Below, piece after piece: positions 10,307 to 17,185 of a stretch of DNA of 21,661 bases; within the stretch, counting starts at the first letter, position 1, and each line of letters begins with the position of its first letter. The notes under the pieces are model-generated. The model was not told the DNA's origin, did no database searches, and saw only the letters and a list, made by a program, of their open reading frames with translations. Location of the stretch: positions 1 through 21,661 of the forward strand of contig JAJZTO010000004.1 in assembly GCA_021848865.1 (NCBI GenBank). The letters are read 5' to 3'. The stretch is from Myxococcales bacterium (GTDB taxonomy: Bacteria; Myxococcota; Myxococcia; Myxococcales; Anaeromyxobacteraceae). Position numbers and translations under genes: made by a program.

Positions 10307-11926
10307 TCAGCCCATCTCGACCTCGACGTGGGACTTCGCCGAGGCTCGTCGGTTCACCTTGAGGAAGAGGAGCAGCGGGAGGACGCAGAGGAAGACGATC
10401 CCGGCCAGGTGGAAGACCTGCTCGAAGGCCAGCACCGCCGACTGCTGGGCGGTGGTCCCGGCCAGGGCCTGGACCGAGGCGGCGCGGGCGCTGGCGGGGT
10501 CGTAGCCGCGGGAGGAGAAGAAGGCCTGGAGCTGGGCCAGCCGCTGCGCCACCTCGGGCCGGACCACGTCCAGGTGGGCGGCGACGGCGTGGCGGGCGCG
10601 GTCGCCGTACCGCTCCAGCAGGGTGGCGAAGGCGGCGACGCCCACCGAGCCGCCGATCTGGCGCAGCAGCGAGTTGAGGCCGGTGGCGTCGGCGAGGCGC
10701 GTGCGCGGCACGCTGGAGAGCGCCGCGGTGGTGAGCGGCACGAAGAGGAAGCTGAAGCCGAGCCCCTGGACCAGGATGTCCCGGACCAGGCCGGCCGAGC
10801 TGGTGTGCAGGGTCACCTGGCCCAGGTTGAAGGAGCCGAGCGACACCAGCACCACGCCGATGCCCACCAGCAGCCGGGGCGAGACGTGGTTGTAGATGCG
10901 CCCCACGAACGGGGTCGCGACCATCATCACCAGCACCCGGGGCATGAGCGCCAGGCCCGACTGGGTGGCGGTGAAGCCGAGCATCTCCTGCATGAAGACC
11001 GGCAGGAGGAACATGCTGGCCATGAGCATCGAGAACATCACCGCGCCGATGAGGGTGCCGGAGGTGAAGACCCGGTCGGCGAAGAGGCGCAGGTTCACCG
11101 CCGGGACCGGGGCGGTGAGCTCGCGCCAGACGAAGAGGAAGAGCGAGGCCACCGCCAGGCCCGCCAGCAGGGTGATGGTCGCGGAGTCGAACCAGTCGTC
11201 GCGCTGCCCCTCCTCCAGCACGAACTGCAGCGAGGCCAGGCCCGCGGCGAGGAGGGTGATCCCGAGCCAGTCGAGGTTCTTCCGGGCGGCCGCGGCTCCG
11301 GCCCGGTTGGCCTCCCGGATGTCGTCCGGCTCGTGGACGAAGCGGGTGACCATCAGCATCCCGAGGAGGCCGACCGGGAGGTTGATGAAGAAGATCCAGG
11401 ACCAGTGGTAGTTGTCGACGATCCAGCCCCCCAGGGTGGGGCCGAGCGCCGGGCCGAGCATCACCGCCATGGCGAACAGCGCCATCGCCATGCCCTGCTC
11501 CTCGGGCGGGAAGGTCTGGCGCAGGATGGCCTGCTCGGTGGGCTGCAGCGCGCCGGCGCCGAACCCCTGCAGCACCCGGAAGAGCACGAGCTGCGGCAGG
11601 GTCTGGGCGACGCCGCAGAGGGCCGAGCCGGCGACGAACAGGGCCAGGCTGGCGAGGTAGACCCGCTTCTGCCCGAAGAGCCGGCCGAAGAAGGCGGTGA
11701 GCGGCATCACGATCACCGTGGCCATGGCGAAGCCGGTGGTGATCCAGGTGATCTCCTGGATGGTGGCCCCCACCGCCCCGCGGATCTGGGGCAGCGCCAC
11801 GTTGACGATGGAGGCGTCGATCGCCCCCATGAGCGTGCCGAAGGAGACCGACACCGTCACCAGCCACTTGTTGGTGCGCGGCCGGGCCGGGAGGGCGGCG
11901 GGCAGGGGGAGGGCGGCGGTGCTCAC
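10307..11926 (-). CDS. DHA2-family drug:H+ antiporter (EmrB/QacA type)
   Basis: 539 residues, the expected size for 14-TM DHA2 transporters. Signatures are LMGAIDASIVNVALPQI in TM1 (motif D1), GRLFGQKRVYL in the TM2-TM3 loop (motif A) and GPALGPTLGGWI in TM5 (motif C of antiporters). It should export amphipathic drugs or toxic metabolites using the proton gradient together with the downstream EmrA-like adaptor. The GTG start at 11926 overlaps the tetR stop as GTGA, so translation is coupled to the repressor gene. The substrate cannot be predicted from sequence. Confidence 0.92.
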   Translation of the reverse strand: MSTAALPLPAALPARPRTNKWLVTVSVSFGTLMGAIDASIVNVALPQIRGAVGATIQEITWITTGFAMATVIVMPLTAFFGRLFGQKRVYLASLALFVAGSALCGVAQTLPQLVLFRVLQGFGAGALQPTEQAILRQTFPPEEQGMAMALFAMAVMLGPALGPTLGGWIVDNYHWSWIFFINLPVGLLGMLMVTRFVHEPDDIREANRAGAAAARKNLDWLGITLLAAGLASLQFVLEEGQRDDWFDSATITLLAGLAVASLFLFVWRELTAPVPAVNLRLFADRVFTSGTLIGAVMFSMLMASMFLLPVFMQEMLGFTATQSGLALMPRVLVMMVATPFVGRIYNHVSPRLLVGIGVVLVSLGSFNLGQVTLHTSSAGLVRDILVQGLGFSFLFVPLTTAALSSVPRTRLADATGLNSLLRQIGGSVGVAAFATLLERYGDRARHAVAAHLDVVRPEVAQRLAQLQAFFSSRGYDPASARAASVQALAGTTAQQSAVLAFEQVFHLAGIVFLCVLPLLLFLKVNRRASAKSHVEVEMG

Positions 11927-12549
11927 GGCGCGCTCCCGGACCCGCGCAGGAACAGCTCGACCACCTGCTCCAGGCGCTCGGCGAGCGGCGCGGGACGGCT
12001 GGCCTCCAGGTCGTGGAGCAGGGCGCCGCGCGCCATGCCCACCAGCACGGCCGCGTAGAGGTCGCGTTCGCCGGGGCGGAGCGCGCCCTCGGCCAGCCCG
12101 CGCGCGACGACGCGCCCGGCGCGGGCGTTCACCTCCTGGAGGATGCTCGGGGGGGCGCCGCCGGGGCGCGGCGGCTTCCCGAGCAGCTGCGCCTGGACCA
12201 GGATGCCCATGAAGCGCCAGTGCTCGGTCCAGTGGCCGAACAGGGCCTGCAGGAAGCGCCGCAGCAGCTCGGCGAACGGGCCCTCCTCGGCGACGGCGGC
12301 GTCGAGCCGCCGCAGCAGCACGGCGCGCCGCGAGCGCACCAGCTCGGCGAGCAGCGCCTCCCGGTCCTGGAAGTGGTTGTAGACCGTCCCCACCGCCACC
12401 CCGGCCCGGCCGGCGATCGACTCCATCCGGGCCTGGAGCCCGTCGGAGGCGAAGCTCTCCTCGGCCGCGGACAGGATGGCCGCGGCGGTCTCCTCGCGCA
12501 GGCGATCGCGCAGGCGGGCCGGGCGTTCGGCTGATGAATTCTTTTTCAT
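11923..12549 (-). CDS. TetR-family repressor of the efflux operon
   Basis: 208 residues. The N-terminal helix-turn-helix spans about residues 20-65 (AAAILSAAEESFASDG, then GVAVGTVYNHFQDREALLAEL); the rest is an all-helical ligand-binding domain. The ATG at 12549 starts MKKNSSAERPARL and lies just behind a good sigma-70 promoter, so the mRNA leader would be only a few nucleotides. A perfect 6-bp inverted repeat overlaps the start codon and may be its own operator. As first gene of tetR-emrB-emrA-yeiH it probably represses the whole operon, as is usual for this arrangement. Confidence 0.9.
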   Translation of the reverse strand: MKKNSSAERPARLRDRLREETAAAILSAAEESFASDGLQARMESIAGRAGVAVGTVYNHFQDREALLAELVRSRRAVLLRRLDAAVAEEGPFAELLRRFLQALFGHWTEHWRFMGILVQAQLLGKPPRPGGAPPSILQEVNARAGRVVARGLAEGALRPGERDLYAAVLVGMARGALLHDLEASRPAPLAERLEQVVELFLRGSGSAP

Positions 12550-12550
12550 C
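12533..12550. promoter_or_regulatory. candidate TetR operator (inverted repeat over the tetR start)
   Basis: GATGAA and TTCATC form a perfect 6-bp inverted repeat around a 6-nt spacer and include the tetR start codon. It lies a few nucleotides past the predicted transcription start, where a bound repressor would block the promoter. Half of it is coding sequence, so chance is possible. Confidence 0.4.
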
Positions 12551-12562
12551 TTCTGAACGATG

Positions 12563-12590
12563 CATATAAGCGGCGAACGAAGGAAGTCAA
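12563..12590 (-). promoter_or_regulatory. sigma-70 promoter of the tetR-efflux operon
   Basis: On the minus strand TTGACT (12590-12585), a 16-nt spacer, then TATATG (12568-12563). This is the clearest low-GC patch in the area and is correctly placed for a start about 7 nt before the tetR ATG. Confidence 0.7.
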
Positions 12591-12617
12591 GGGGGCCGCG
12601 CGGGGGAGGGCGTGGCC

Positions 12618-12646
12618 GGCCTCCCGGCGCCCGCGGGCCGGAGGCC
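12618..12646 (-). terminator. hairpin after nikR
   Basis: GGCCTCCCGGC (12618-12628) pairs with GCCGGAGGCC (12637-12646), a 10-bp stem with one bulged C and an 8-nt loop. It lies 4 nt after the nikR stop codon, at the end of the nik operon and before the tetR promoter. There is no U-tract. Confidence 0.6.
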
Positions 12647-12650
12647 CGGA

Positions 12651-13070
12651 TCAGCGCAGGCCCTGGCCGGTGGTCGCCGGCACCACCTTCCCGTACTTCA
12701 CGCCCTTGGTGGAGAGGAGCCCCTCGCCCATCCGCACCACCTCCCGGCCGCGGCCGCGGAGCACCAGCACCTCGAGGCAGTTGTGCGCGTCCAGGTGGAC
12801 GTGGAGCGCCGAGACCACCGCCCGGTGGTTCTGGTGCTGGATGTGGGCGAGCTTCCGGGCCAGGCTCGAGGAGTCGTGGTCGTAGACCAGCGTGGCCACG
12901 GCGACGCGCTCCTCGGCGCCTCTCGACTCGGACCACTCCCGCTGCACCAGGGCGTCGCGGAGGAGATCGCGGATCGCCTCCGAGCGGCTGGCGTAGCCCT
13001 TCTGCGCGATGAGCCGGTCGAACCGCGACAGCAGGTCGGCCTCCAGCGAGACTCCGATGCGCTCGATCAT
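12651..13070 (-). CDS. nikR: nickel-responsive repressor NikR
   Basis: 139 residues. An N-terminal ribbon-helix-helix DNA-binding domain (MIERIGVSLEADLLSRFDRL...YASRSEAIRDLLRDAL) is followed by an ACT-like nickel-binding domain. All four high-affinity nickel ligands are present with the spacing of E. coli His76/His87/His89/Cys95, here His79, His90, His92 and Cys98. I chose the ATG at 13070 because GGAGG lies 4 nt upstream and the family N-terminus begins exactly there; an upstream in-frame start would add an unrelated Pro/Gly-rich leader. It is the last gene of the nickel uptake operon, so nickel would repress both the importer and NikR through the palindrome upstream of nikL. Confidence 0.96.
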   Translation of the reverse strand: MIERIGVSLEADLLSRFDRLIAQKGYASRSEAIRDLLRDALVQREWSESRGAEERVAVATLVYDHDSSSLARKLAHIQHQNHRAVVSALHVHLDAHNCLEVLVLRGRGREVVRMGEGLLSTKGVKYGKVVPATTGQGLR

Positions 13071-13120
13071 GGACCCTCCGGGAACTCGGTGACCCGCGGG
13101 CCGGCCCGGCCCCGGGGCCG

Positions 13121-13903
13121 TCACTCGGCGTCGTGGACGTGGTAGTGGGCGTGCGCGGCCGCGCCGTGCCGGTGGGCGTGGCGGTGGGCCAGGCCGCTCT
13201 CCACCAGCAGGCGCTCGTCGGCCACCAGCGCGTCCGACGGCCCGTCGTGGAGCAGGCCCGGCCGGCCGGGCGCGAGCAGCAGCGCGCGGCGGCCCAGCTC
13301 CTCGGCGACGGAGAGGTTCTGCGTCGACACCACCACGGTGGTGCCGGCGAGCCCGGCGAGGAGGTCCACCAGGTGCGCCGCCGAGGCCGGGTCGAGGCTG
13401 GCGGTCGGCTCGTCGAGCAGCAGCACCCGCGGCTCGACGGACAGGACGGCCGCCAGCGCCACCCGCTTCTTCTCCCCGCCCGAGAGCTCGAAGGGCGGCC
13501 GATCCAGGAACGGGGTCACGCCGAACGTCTCGGCCCAGCGCTCGACCCGCTCCTCCACGCCGGGGAGGCCGAGCTGCCGCGGGCCGAAGGCGATCTCGTC
13601 GGCCACCGTCGGGTTGAAGAGCATGGCGTCGACGTTCTGGAAGAGGAGCCCCACCTCGGCGCGGAAGCGGCGGCGGAAGGCCGGCTCCTCGAGGCGAGGG
13701 GCCTCGAGCGGGACGCCGTGGTAGGCGATCCGGCCGGCGCTCGGGAACACCAGGCCGTCGAGCGCCTTGAGGAGCGTGGTCTTCCCGGTGCCGTTCACGC
13801 CGAGGAGCACGACGCGCTCGCCGGGCGCGACGGAGAAGGTCAGGTCGCGGAGCACCGGCCGGCCGCCCAGGTCGAGGCCGACGCCCTCGAGCGCGAAGGT
13901 CAC
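13121..13903 (-). CDS. nikO: ECF nickel transporter ATPase NikO with His-rich tail
   Basis: 260 residues. ABC ATPase motifs: Walker A GVNGTGKTT at 35-43 (the usual Pro after the first Gly is Val, and Ala is Thr), Q-loop LLFQNVDAMLF, signature LSGGEKKR and Walker B VLLLDEPTASLD. It should energise nickel uptake with NikM, NikL and NikQ. The last ~21 residues contain eight histidines (HRHAHRHG, then HAHYHVH), a probable metal-binding tail that ordinary CbiO/NikO proteins lack as far as I know. The GTG start follows the nikQ TAG stop with no gap; nikR follows after 50 nt. Confidence 0.93.
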   Translation of the reverse strand: MTFALEGVGLDLGGRPVLRDLTFSVAPGERVVLLGVNGTGKTTLLKALDGLVFPSAGRIAYHGVPLEAPRLEEPAFRRRFRAEVGLLFQNVDAMLFNPTVADEIAFGPRQLGLPGVEERVERWAETFGVTPFLDRPPFELSGGEKKRVALAAVLSVEPRVLLLDEPTASLDPASAAHLVDLLAGLAGTTVVVSTQNLSVAEELGRRALLLAPGRPGLLHDGPSDALVADERLLVESGLAHRHAHRHGAAAHAHYHVHDAE

Positions 13904-14473
13904 CTAGAACCCCCTCGAGCGCATGGCGTCGCCGATCTCCCGGGCGTTCCGGGTCGAGAGGGCGAGGAGCGTCGCGGTGATCCCGCCGGCGCTCCCGAGG
14001 ACGTCGCGCGCCCGCGGCCGGCGCGGCAGGCGGCTGCGCAGCCCGTCGCGCGACTCGGTGGCGATCAGGCGGAGCGCGTGGATCTGCGCCAGCGTCACCG
14101 CCAGGAGGCGCGAGAGCGCGGGGAGCGGGGCCAGGGCGCGGAGCAGCTCCACCCGGTCGAGGACCGAGAAGGTGAGGAACCCGATGAGGCCGGCCCGCAG
14201 CGCCAGGGCCGCGAAGGGCCCGGCGGGCGGCCAGGCGCCGCCGGCCCAGCGCAGGAAGAGCGCCGAGACCAGCGAGAGCGCCACGGTGGCGGCGACGGCC
14301 GAGCGCGCGGCGCGCCCCAGGTTGCGCGCCAGGCCGCGCCGGAAGAGGAGCGCGGCCAGGAGCCCGGCCCCGCCCAGCACCCGGAGATCGCGCGCCGCCG
14401 AGAGCGCGAAGACCGCCGCCAGCCAGGCGGCGAGGAGCCAGCGGCTCGCGCGCGGGTCAGGCCTCGACGCCAC
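13904..14473 (-). CDS. nikQ: ECF nickel transporter transmembrane coupling protein NikQ
   Basis: 189 residues with about five hydrophobic segments, of the CbiQ/EcfT family that links the substrate-binding NikM to the ATPase. It is shorter than most CbiQ proteins, which are usually well over 200 residues. It ends immediately after the coupling-helix motif AMRSRGF, so the usual C-terminal extension is missing. The start is GTG at 14473, overlapping the end of nikM by 17 nt; the start rests on the family-like opening RPDPRASRWLLA. Confidence 0.85.
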   Translation of the reverse strand: MASRPDPRASRWLLAAWLAAVFALSAARDLRVLGGAGLLAALLFRRGLARNLGRAARSAVAATVALSLVSALFLRWAGGAWPPAGPFAALALRAGLIGFLTFSVLDRVELLRALAPLPALSRLLAVTLAQIHALRLIATESRDGLRSRLPRRPRARDVLGSAGGITATLLALSTRNAREIGDAMRSRGF

Positions 14474-15092
14474 GGAACCCGGCCCTCCGGACCAGGGACA
14501 GCACCACGGCGGTGTAGAGCCCCTCCACCACGCCGGTCACCGCCAGGCTCGGCACCATCATGGCGGTGAAGGTCACCGCCGGCGGGAGCGGGAAGTAGGA
14601 GGGGTCGAGCCGGTGCTGCAGCGCGAGCGCGCCGAAGACCAGGAGGGTCGCCGCCTGCATCGAGGCCCATCCGGCGGCGAAGGCCGCGCCCCTCGCGGAG
14701 AGGGGGCGGAGGGCCTTCCAGGCCAGCCAGCCCACCACCGGGCCGGCCAGCCCCATGGCGAGCGCGTTCACGCCGAGCACGGTGACGCCGCCGGCCCCGT
14801 AGAAGAGGGCCTGGACGAGCAGCACCAGCGACTCGGCCGCGAAGGCCGCCAGCGGGCCGTGGAGCAGCGCGAGCAGCACCACGCCCACCAGGTGCGTCGA
14901 GGTCCCGCCCGGCACCGGGATCATGATGGTCTGGACCACGAAGGCCAGCGCCGTGAGCGAGCCGACGACCGGCAGCGACTCCGCCGCCGAGCGCCCGAAG
15001 TGGCGGCGGGCCGCCCAGGCCCAGAGCGGCGCCGCGACCGCGTAGGCGGGCAGGGTGATCGGGGGCGAGAGGAAGCCGTCGGGGACGTGCAT
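14457..15092 (-). CDS. nikM: ECF nickel transporter substrate-binding membrane protein NikM
   Basis: 211 residues, polytopic CbiM/NikM family. The N-terminus MHVPDGFLSP carries the metal-binding Met1-His2 pair, and His67 (GGTSTHLVG) matches the third ligand position described for NikM2 of Thermoanaerobacter. The MHxPDG form, rather than MHIMEG of CbiM, argues for nickel over cobalt. The N-terminal ligand fixes the start at 15092. The gene begins 13 nt after the nikL stop and overlaps nikQ. It supplies the metal-selective pore of the importer. Confidence 0.93.
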   Translation of the reverse strand: MHVPDGFLSPPITLPAYAVAAPLWAWAARRHFGRSAAESLPVVGSLTALAFVVQTIMIPVPGGTSTHLVGVVLLALLHGPLAAFAAESLVLLVQALFYGAGGVTVLGVNALAMGLAGPVVGWLAWKALRPLSARGAAFAAGWASMQAATLLVFGALALQHRLDPSYFPLPPAVTFTAMMVPSLAVTGVVEGLYTAVVLSLVRRAGFRGVEA

Positions 15093-15105
15093 GGCCAGGG
15101 GCGGG

Positions 15106-15552
15106 TCAGGCCGCGCCCCCCTTGCGCCGGTGGTAGGCGAAGAGCGCGCCGAAGACCGCGCCGACGGCGAGGAGGCCGGCGAGGGGGCGGAGGACGAAGG
15201 CGGCGCCCGAGGGCCCGGAGTCCGCCGTTCCCGTCGCGGCCGGCGCCGTGCCGTCCACCACCAGATCCAGGCCGTGGCCGTCGGCGCCGACGACCTGGAC
15301 GCGCCAGGGGCCCGGCGCGTCCGGGACGAAGGCCAGCCAGCCGCTGCGGTCGGTCCGGCCCTCCAGGAAGGGAACCCCCGGGTCGGCCGGCGAGAAGACC
15401 CGGTAGGCGGCGCCAGCCAGCGCCTCGCCGTCGGACTCGTAGGCCCGCACCGCCACCGCCCGGCCGCGCTGGACCTCGTGGAGCACCTCGTGGGCCGGGG
15501 CGGGCGCGGCGAGGAGCAGCGCCAGGGCGGCGGCGGGCCAGCGGAACCGCAT
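15106..15552 (-). CDS. nikL: nickel transporter auxiliary periplasmic/membrane protein (NikL type)
   Basis: 148 residues. The N-terminal signal segment (PAAALALLLAAPAPAHEVLHEV) is followed by a small periplasmic beta-domain (RGRAVAVRAYESDGEALAGA ... FLEGRTDRSGWLAF), a Gly/Ala/Thr-rich linker and one C-terminal TM segment before the basic end HRRKGGAA. This is the arrangement of NikL, the auxiliary subunit replacing or complementing NikN in deltaproteobacterial nickel ECF operons. Mature-end histidines (AHEVLHE) could touch metal. ATG 15552 has GGAGG 5 nt upstream and gives a clean signal peptide. First gene of the operon, behind the probable NikR-controlled promoter. Confidence 0.8.
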   Translation of the reverse strand: MRFRWPAAALALLLAAPAPAHEVLHEVQRGRAVAVRAYESDGEALAGAAYRVFSPADPGVPFLEGRTDRSGWLAFVPDAPGPWRVQVVGADGHGLDLVVDGTAPAATGTADSGPSGAAFVLRPLAGLLAVGAVFGALFAYHRRKGGAA

Positions 15553-15580
15553 CGGGCCTCCGGGACGGGGAGACGGCGCC

Positions 15581-15609
15581 GGTAACACGACGGCGAAGTA
15601 CGTGTTACC
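15581..15609. promoter_or_regulatory. probable NikR operator
   Basis: GGTAACACG (15581-15589) and CGTGTTACC (15601-15609) form a perfect 9-bp inverted repeat with an 11-nt spacer. It lies 29 nt before the nikL start and covers the -10 region. GTGTTAC/GTAACAC half-sites have been linked to NikR in Deltaproteobacteria (recalled from literature), and nikR is in the same operon. Confidence 0.8.
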
Positions 15610-15631
15610 CGGCCGGGAGGAGCGCGGTCAA
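15603..15631 (-). promoter_or_regulatory. promoter of the nikLMQOR operon
   Basis: On the minus strand TTGACC (15631-15626), 17-nt spacer, then GTAACA (15608-15603), which is one arm of the operator palindrome. The -35 is good and the -10 is weak. Repression by blocking the -10 fits the layout. Confidence 0.6.
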
Positions 15632-15991
15632 GGGGCGGGGTCGCGCCGGCGGCCGCGGCGCCGGCCGTCGCGTCGCCCGGCGCGGGCGAGCCCGGTCCCG
15701 CGGGCGCACATCGTCGCCTCCCTCCAAGGAGGGGGTGGATGTCACCGGATTGTTGCATTCCGGTCACGGGAGTCCTGTCACCATCCGTTCGGTCGGGGAC
15801 CGCAGTGGGTCGTCGCGCCACCCCCCCGCGGCGCGACCTTGGCTTGCGGCGGTCCCCGGCACTTCCCTCGCCGTCGAGCGCGTTTTCCGGCGGCGCGGAG
15901 CCCCCACCGGGTCCGCCGCGACCGCCAGGCGGTCCGGCACGCGCCCCGTCCCGGGTGGAGGGCGCCTTCCAGTTCTCCTGAATCACGCCGA
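15610..15991. other. gene-free region with nested palindromes
   Basis: About 380 bp between the nik promoter and the chrB remnant. The open frames that cross it have no recognisable protein character. It contains CCCTCC-AA-GGAGGG (15720-15733), three GTCAC copies around an ACCGGA/TCCGGT repeat (15741-15781) and a two-level hairpin (15794-15858, listed separately). No promoter for the plus-strand gene was identified with confidence. Confidence 0.6.
15794..15858. repeat. nested two-stem inverted repeat
   Basis: The outer stem CGGGGACCGC (15794-15803) / GCGGTCCCCG (15849-15858) is a perfect 10 bp. Inside it GTCGCGCC (15812-15819) / GGCGCGAC (15830-15837) is a perfect 8 bp around a C-rich loop. 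The whole 65-nt element would fold as a stem, internal loop, stem and loop on either strand. It could be a structured RNA, a terminator or the remnant of an element. Confidence 0.6.
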
Positions 15992-16474
15992 ATGAAGCCC
16001 GACGCCGGAGCGGGCGATTCCACGAAGCCCACCATGCCCGTCGAGGCCGCCCGGGGACGCACCTGGGTCACGCGCGCGGGGATCAAGGTGGACCGGATGG
16101 CCAGCTCCTGGCTCATCCGCAGGTTCATCGACCCCGCGGCGCGCTTCAAGTTCGTGCCGGCCAAGGGCTACCGGCCCCAGCCGCGCGAGCTGCGCTTCGA
16201 CATGTTCGAGGCGGAGTTCACGCACGAGGGGGATCGCTGCACCTTCGAGGTGCTGATCCAGCGCTTCGGGCTCGACGCCCCGGGCCTGCGGAGCCTCGCC
16301 GAGATCGTCCACGACGTCGATCTCAAGGACGCGAAGCCTTCGCGAGGACCGTGGCCGTCGCGGGCGCGGCCTGCGTCCGGGCACGCCGCGCCATCCTCGA
16401 TCGCCCGACCCTGGCCGTCGGCCTCGTCACCCGGGCGGTCCTCACCTGGGCGAGGAAGGTCCCGCGGCCCCTGA
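15992..16474 (+). pseudogene. ChrB-domain (chromate resistance type) gene, frameshifted
   Basis: From residue 24 the frame matches the ChrB C-terminal domain: TWVTRAGIKVDRMASSWLIR, RFIDPAARFKFVP, DRCTFEVLIQRFGLD and LAEIVHDVDLKDAK. After DAK (about 16337) the similarity stops and the frame becomes a low-complexity Pro/Arg/Ser tail ending at 16474. In another frame FART follows directly, close to the KFAR-type continuation I expect in this family, and a weakly family-like ILDR...LTWARK segment follows further on. So one or more indels lie near 16338-16342 and perhaps beyond. Intact relatives are thought to sense chromate or help resist it. A functional short protein is possible but unlikely. 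Confidence 0.7.
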
Positions 16475-16479
16475 TCGTC

Positions 16480-17083
16480 GTGGCCGCCCTGCTCGGGACC
16501 GCCCGCGGCGGGCCGGCCGCGGCGGCGCCGGCGAAGCCCTTCCCCCTCGTGCCGGCCGGCAACGCGCCCGACGGCGTGGGGTGGGACCCGGTCCACCGGG
16601 TGGTCGGCGTCTCCGACCAGCGGGACGGGGCCGTCTCGCTCATCGCCGGCGCCGGGAGCGGCCGGCGCAGGCAGGTCCCGCTGGGCGTCGTGACCGGGAA
16701 CGTCGTCCACGACGCGGGGCGCGGCCGGTTCCGGGTGACGGTGGTGAACGCCACTCCGCCCGATCAGCTGGTCTCCGTGGATCCGGTCGCCGCCCGCGTG
16801 GTGACGCGCATCGACCTGCCCGGGTGCCGGGGGGCGCACGGCCTCCGCCTGCACCCCGACGGCCGGAGCGCGCTGGTGGCGTGCGAGGGGAACGCGGCGC
16901 GGGCCCGCGTCGGGCTCGCCACGCCGGGGATCGCCACGGTGAGGGTGGGCCGGGGCCGGCCTGGTCGCCGCCGGCGCCCGTTCGGCCGCGGTGGACCCCT
17001 CGACCCACCGGGTCTTCTTCCCGCTGGCGAGAGGATCCCGCGGACGGCCCGTCCTGCGGATCATGCGGCCGGCCGGCCCTTGA
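16480..17083 (+). pseudogene. YncE-like beta-propeller gene, shortened and frameshifted
   Basis: From about GTG 16480 the frame begins with a signal-like segment (VAALLGTARGGPAAAAPA), then YVTN/YncE beta-propeller blades: GNAPDGVGWDPVHRVVGVSD, DGAVSLI, QLVSVDPVAARVV and GLRLHPDGRSALVACEGNA. Around 16930-16955 the match breaks off. A typical C-terminal blade, ARSAAVDPSTHRVFFPLARG...PVLRIM, resumes in another frame from about 16961 and ends at TGA 17081-17083. The remnant is near 200 residues, against roughly 300 or more for intact family members, so an internal deletion plus a frameshift is likely. It follows the chrB remnant in the same orientation, suggesting a decayed two-gene unit. Confidence 0.7.
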
Positions 17084-17124
17084 GCGGGCCCGGCCGCCGC
17101 GAGGGGCTCGAGGCCTCGCGCCCT

Positions 17125-17149
17125 GGCACCATCCTCCGGGAGGGTGGCC
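17125..17149 (-). terminator. imperfect hairpin after infA
   Basis: GGCACCATCC (17125-17134) can pair with GGAGGGTGGCC (17139-17149) with one bulge. It lies about 40 nt past the infA stop on the minus strand. The stem is imperfect and there is no U-tract. Confidence 0.35.
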
Positions 17150-17185
17150 TGGGCCGGCGCGGGACCGGGCGCGCCAGCCGCCGGC

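Noticed and set aside
10328..12058. long plus-strand open frame opposite emrB
   Set aside because: It is a Gly/Glu/His-rich antisense shadow typical of GC-rich DNA; emrB on the other strand is clear.
15602..15991. upstream in-frame extension of the chrB remnant
   Set aside because: The translated extension is Arg/Pro-rich with no domain character. The ChrB domain starts after the ATG at 15992.
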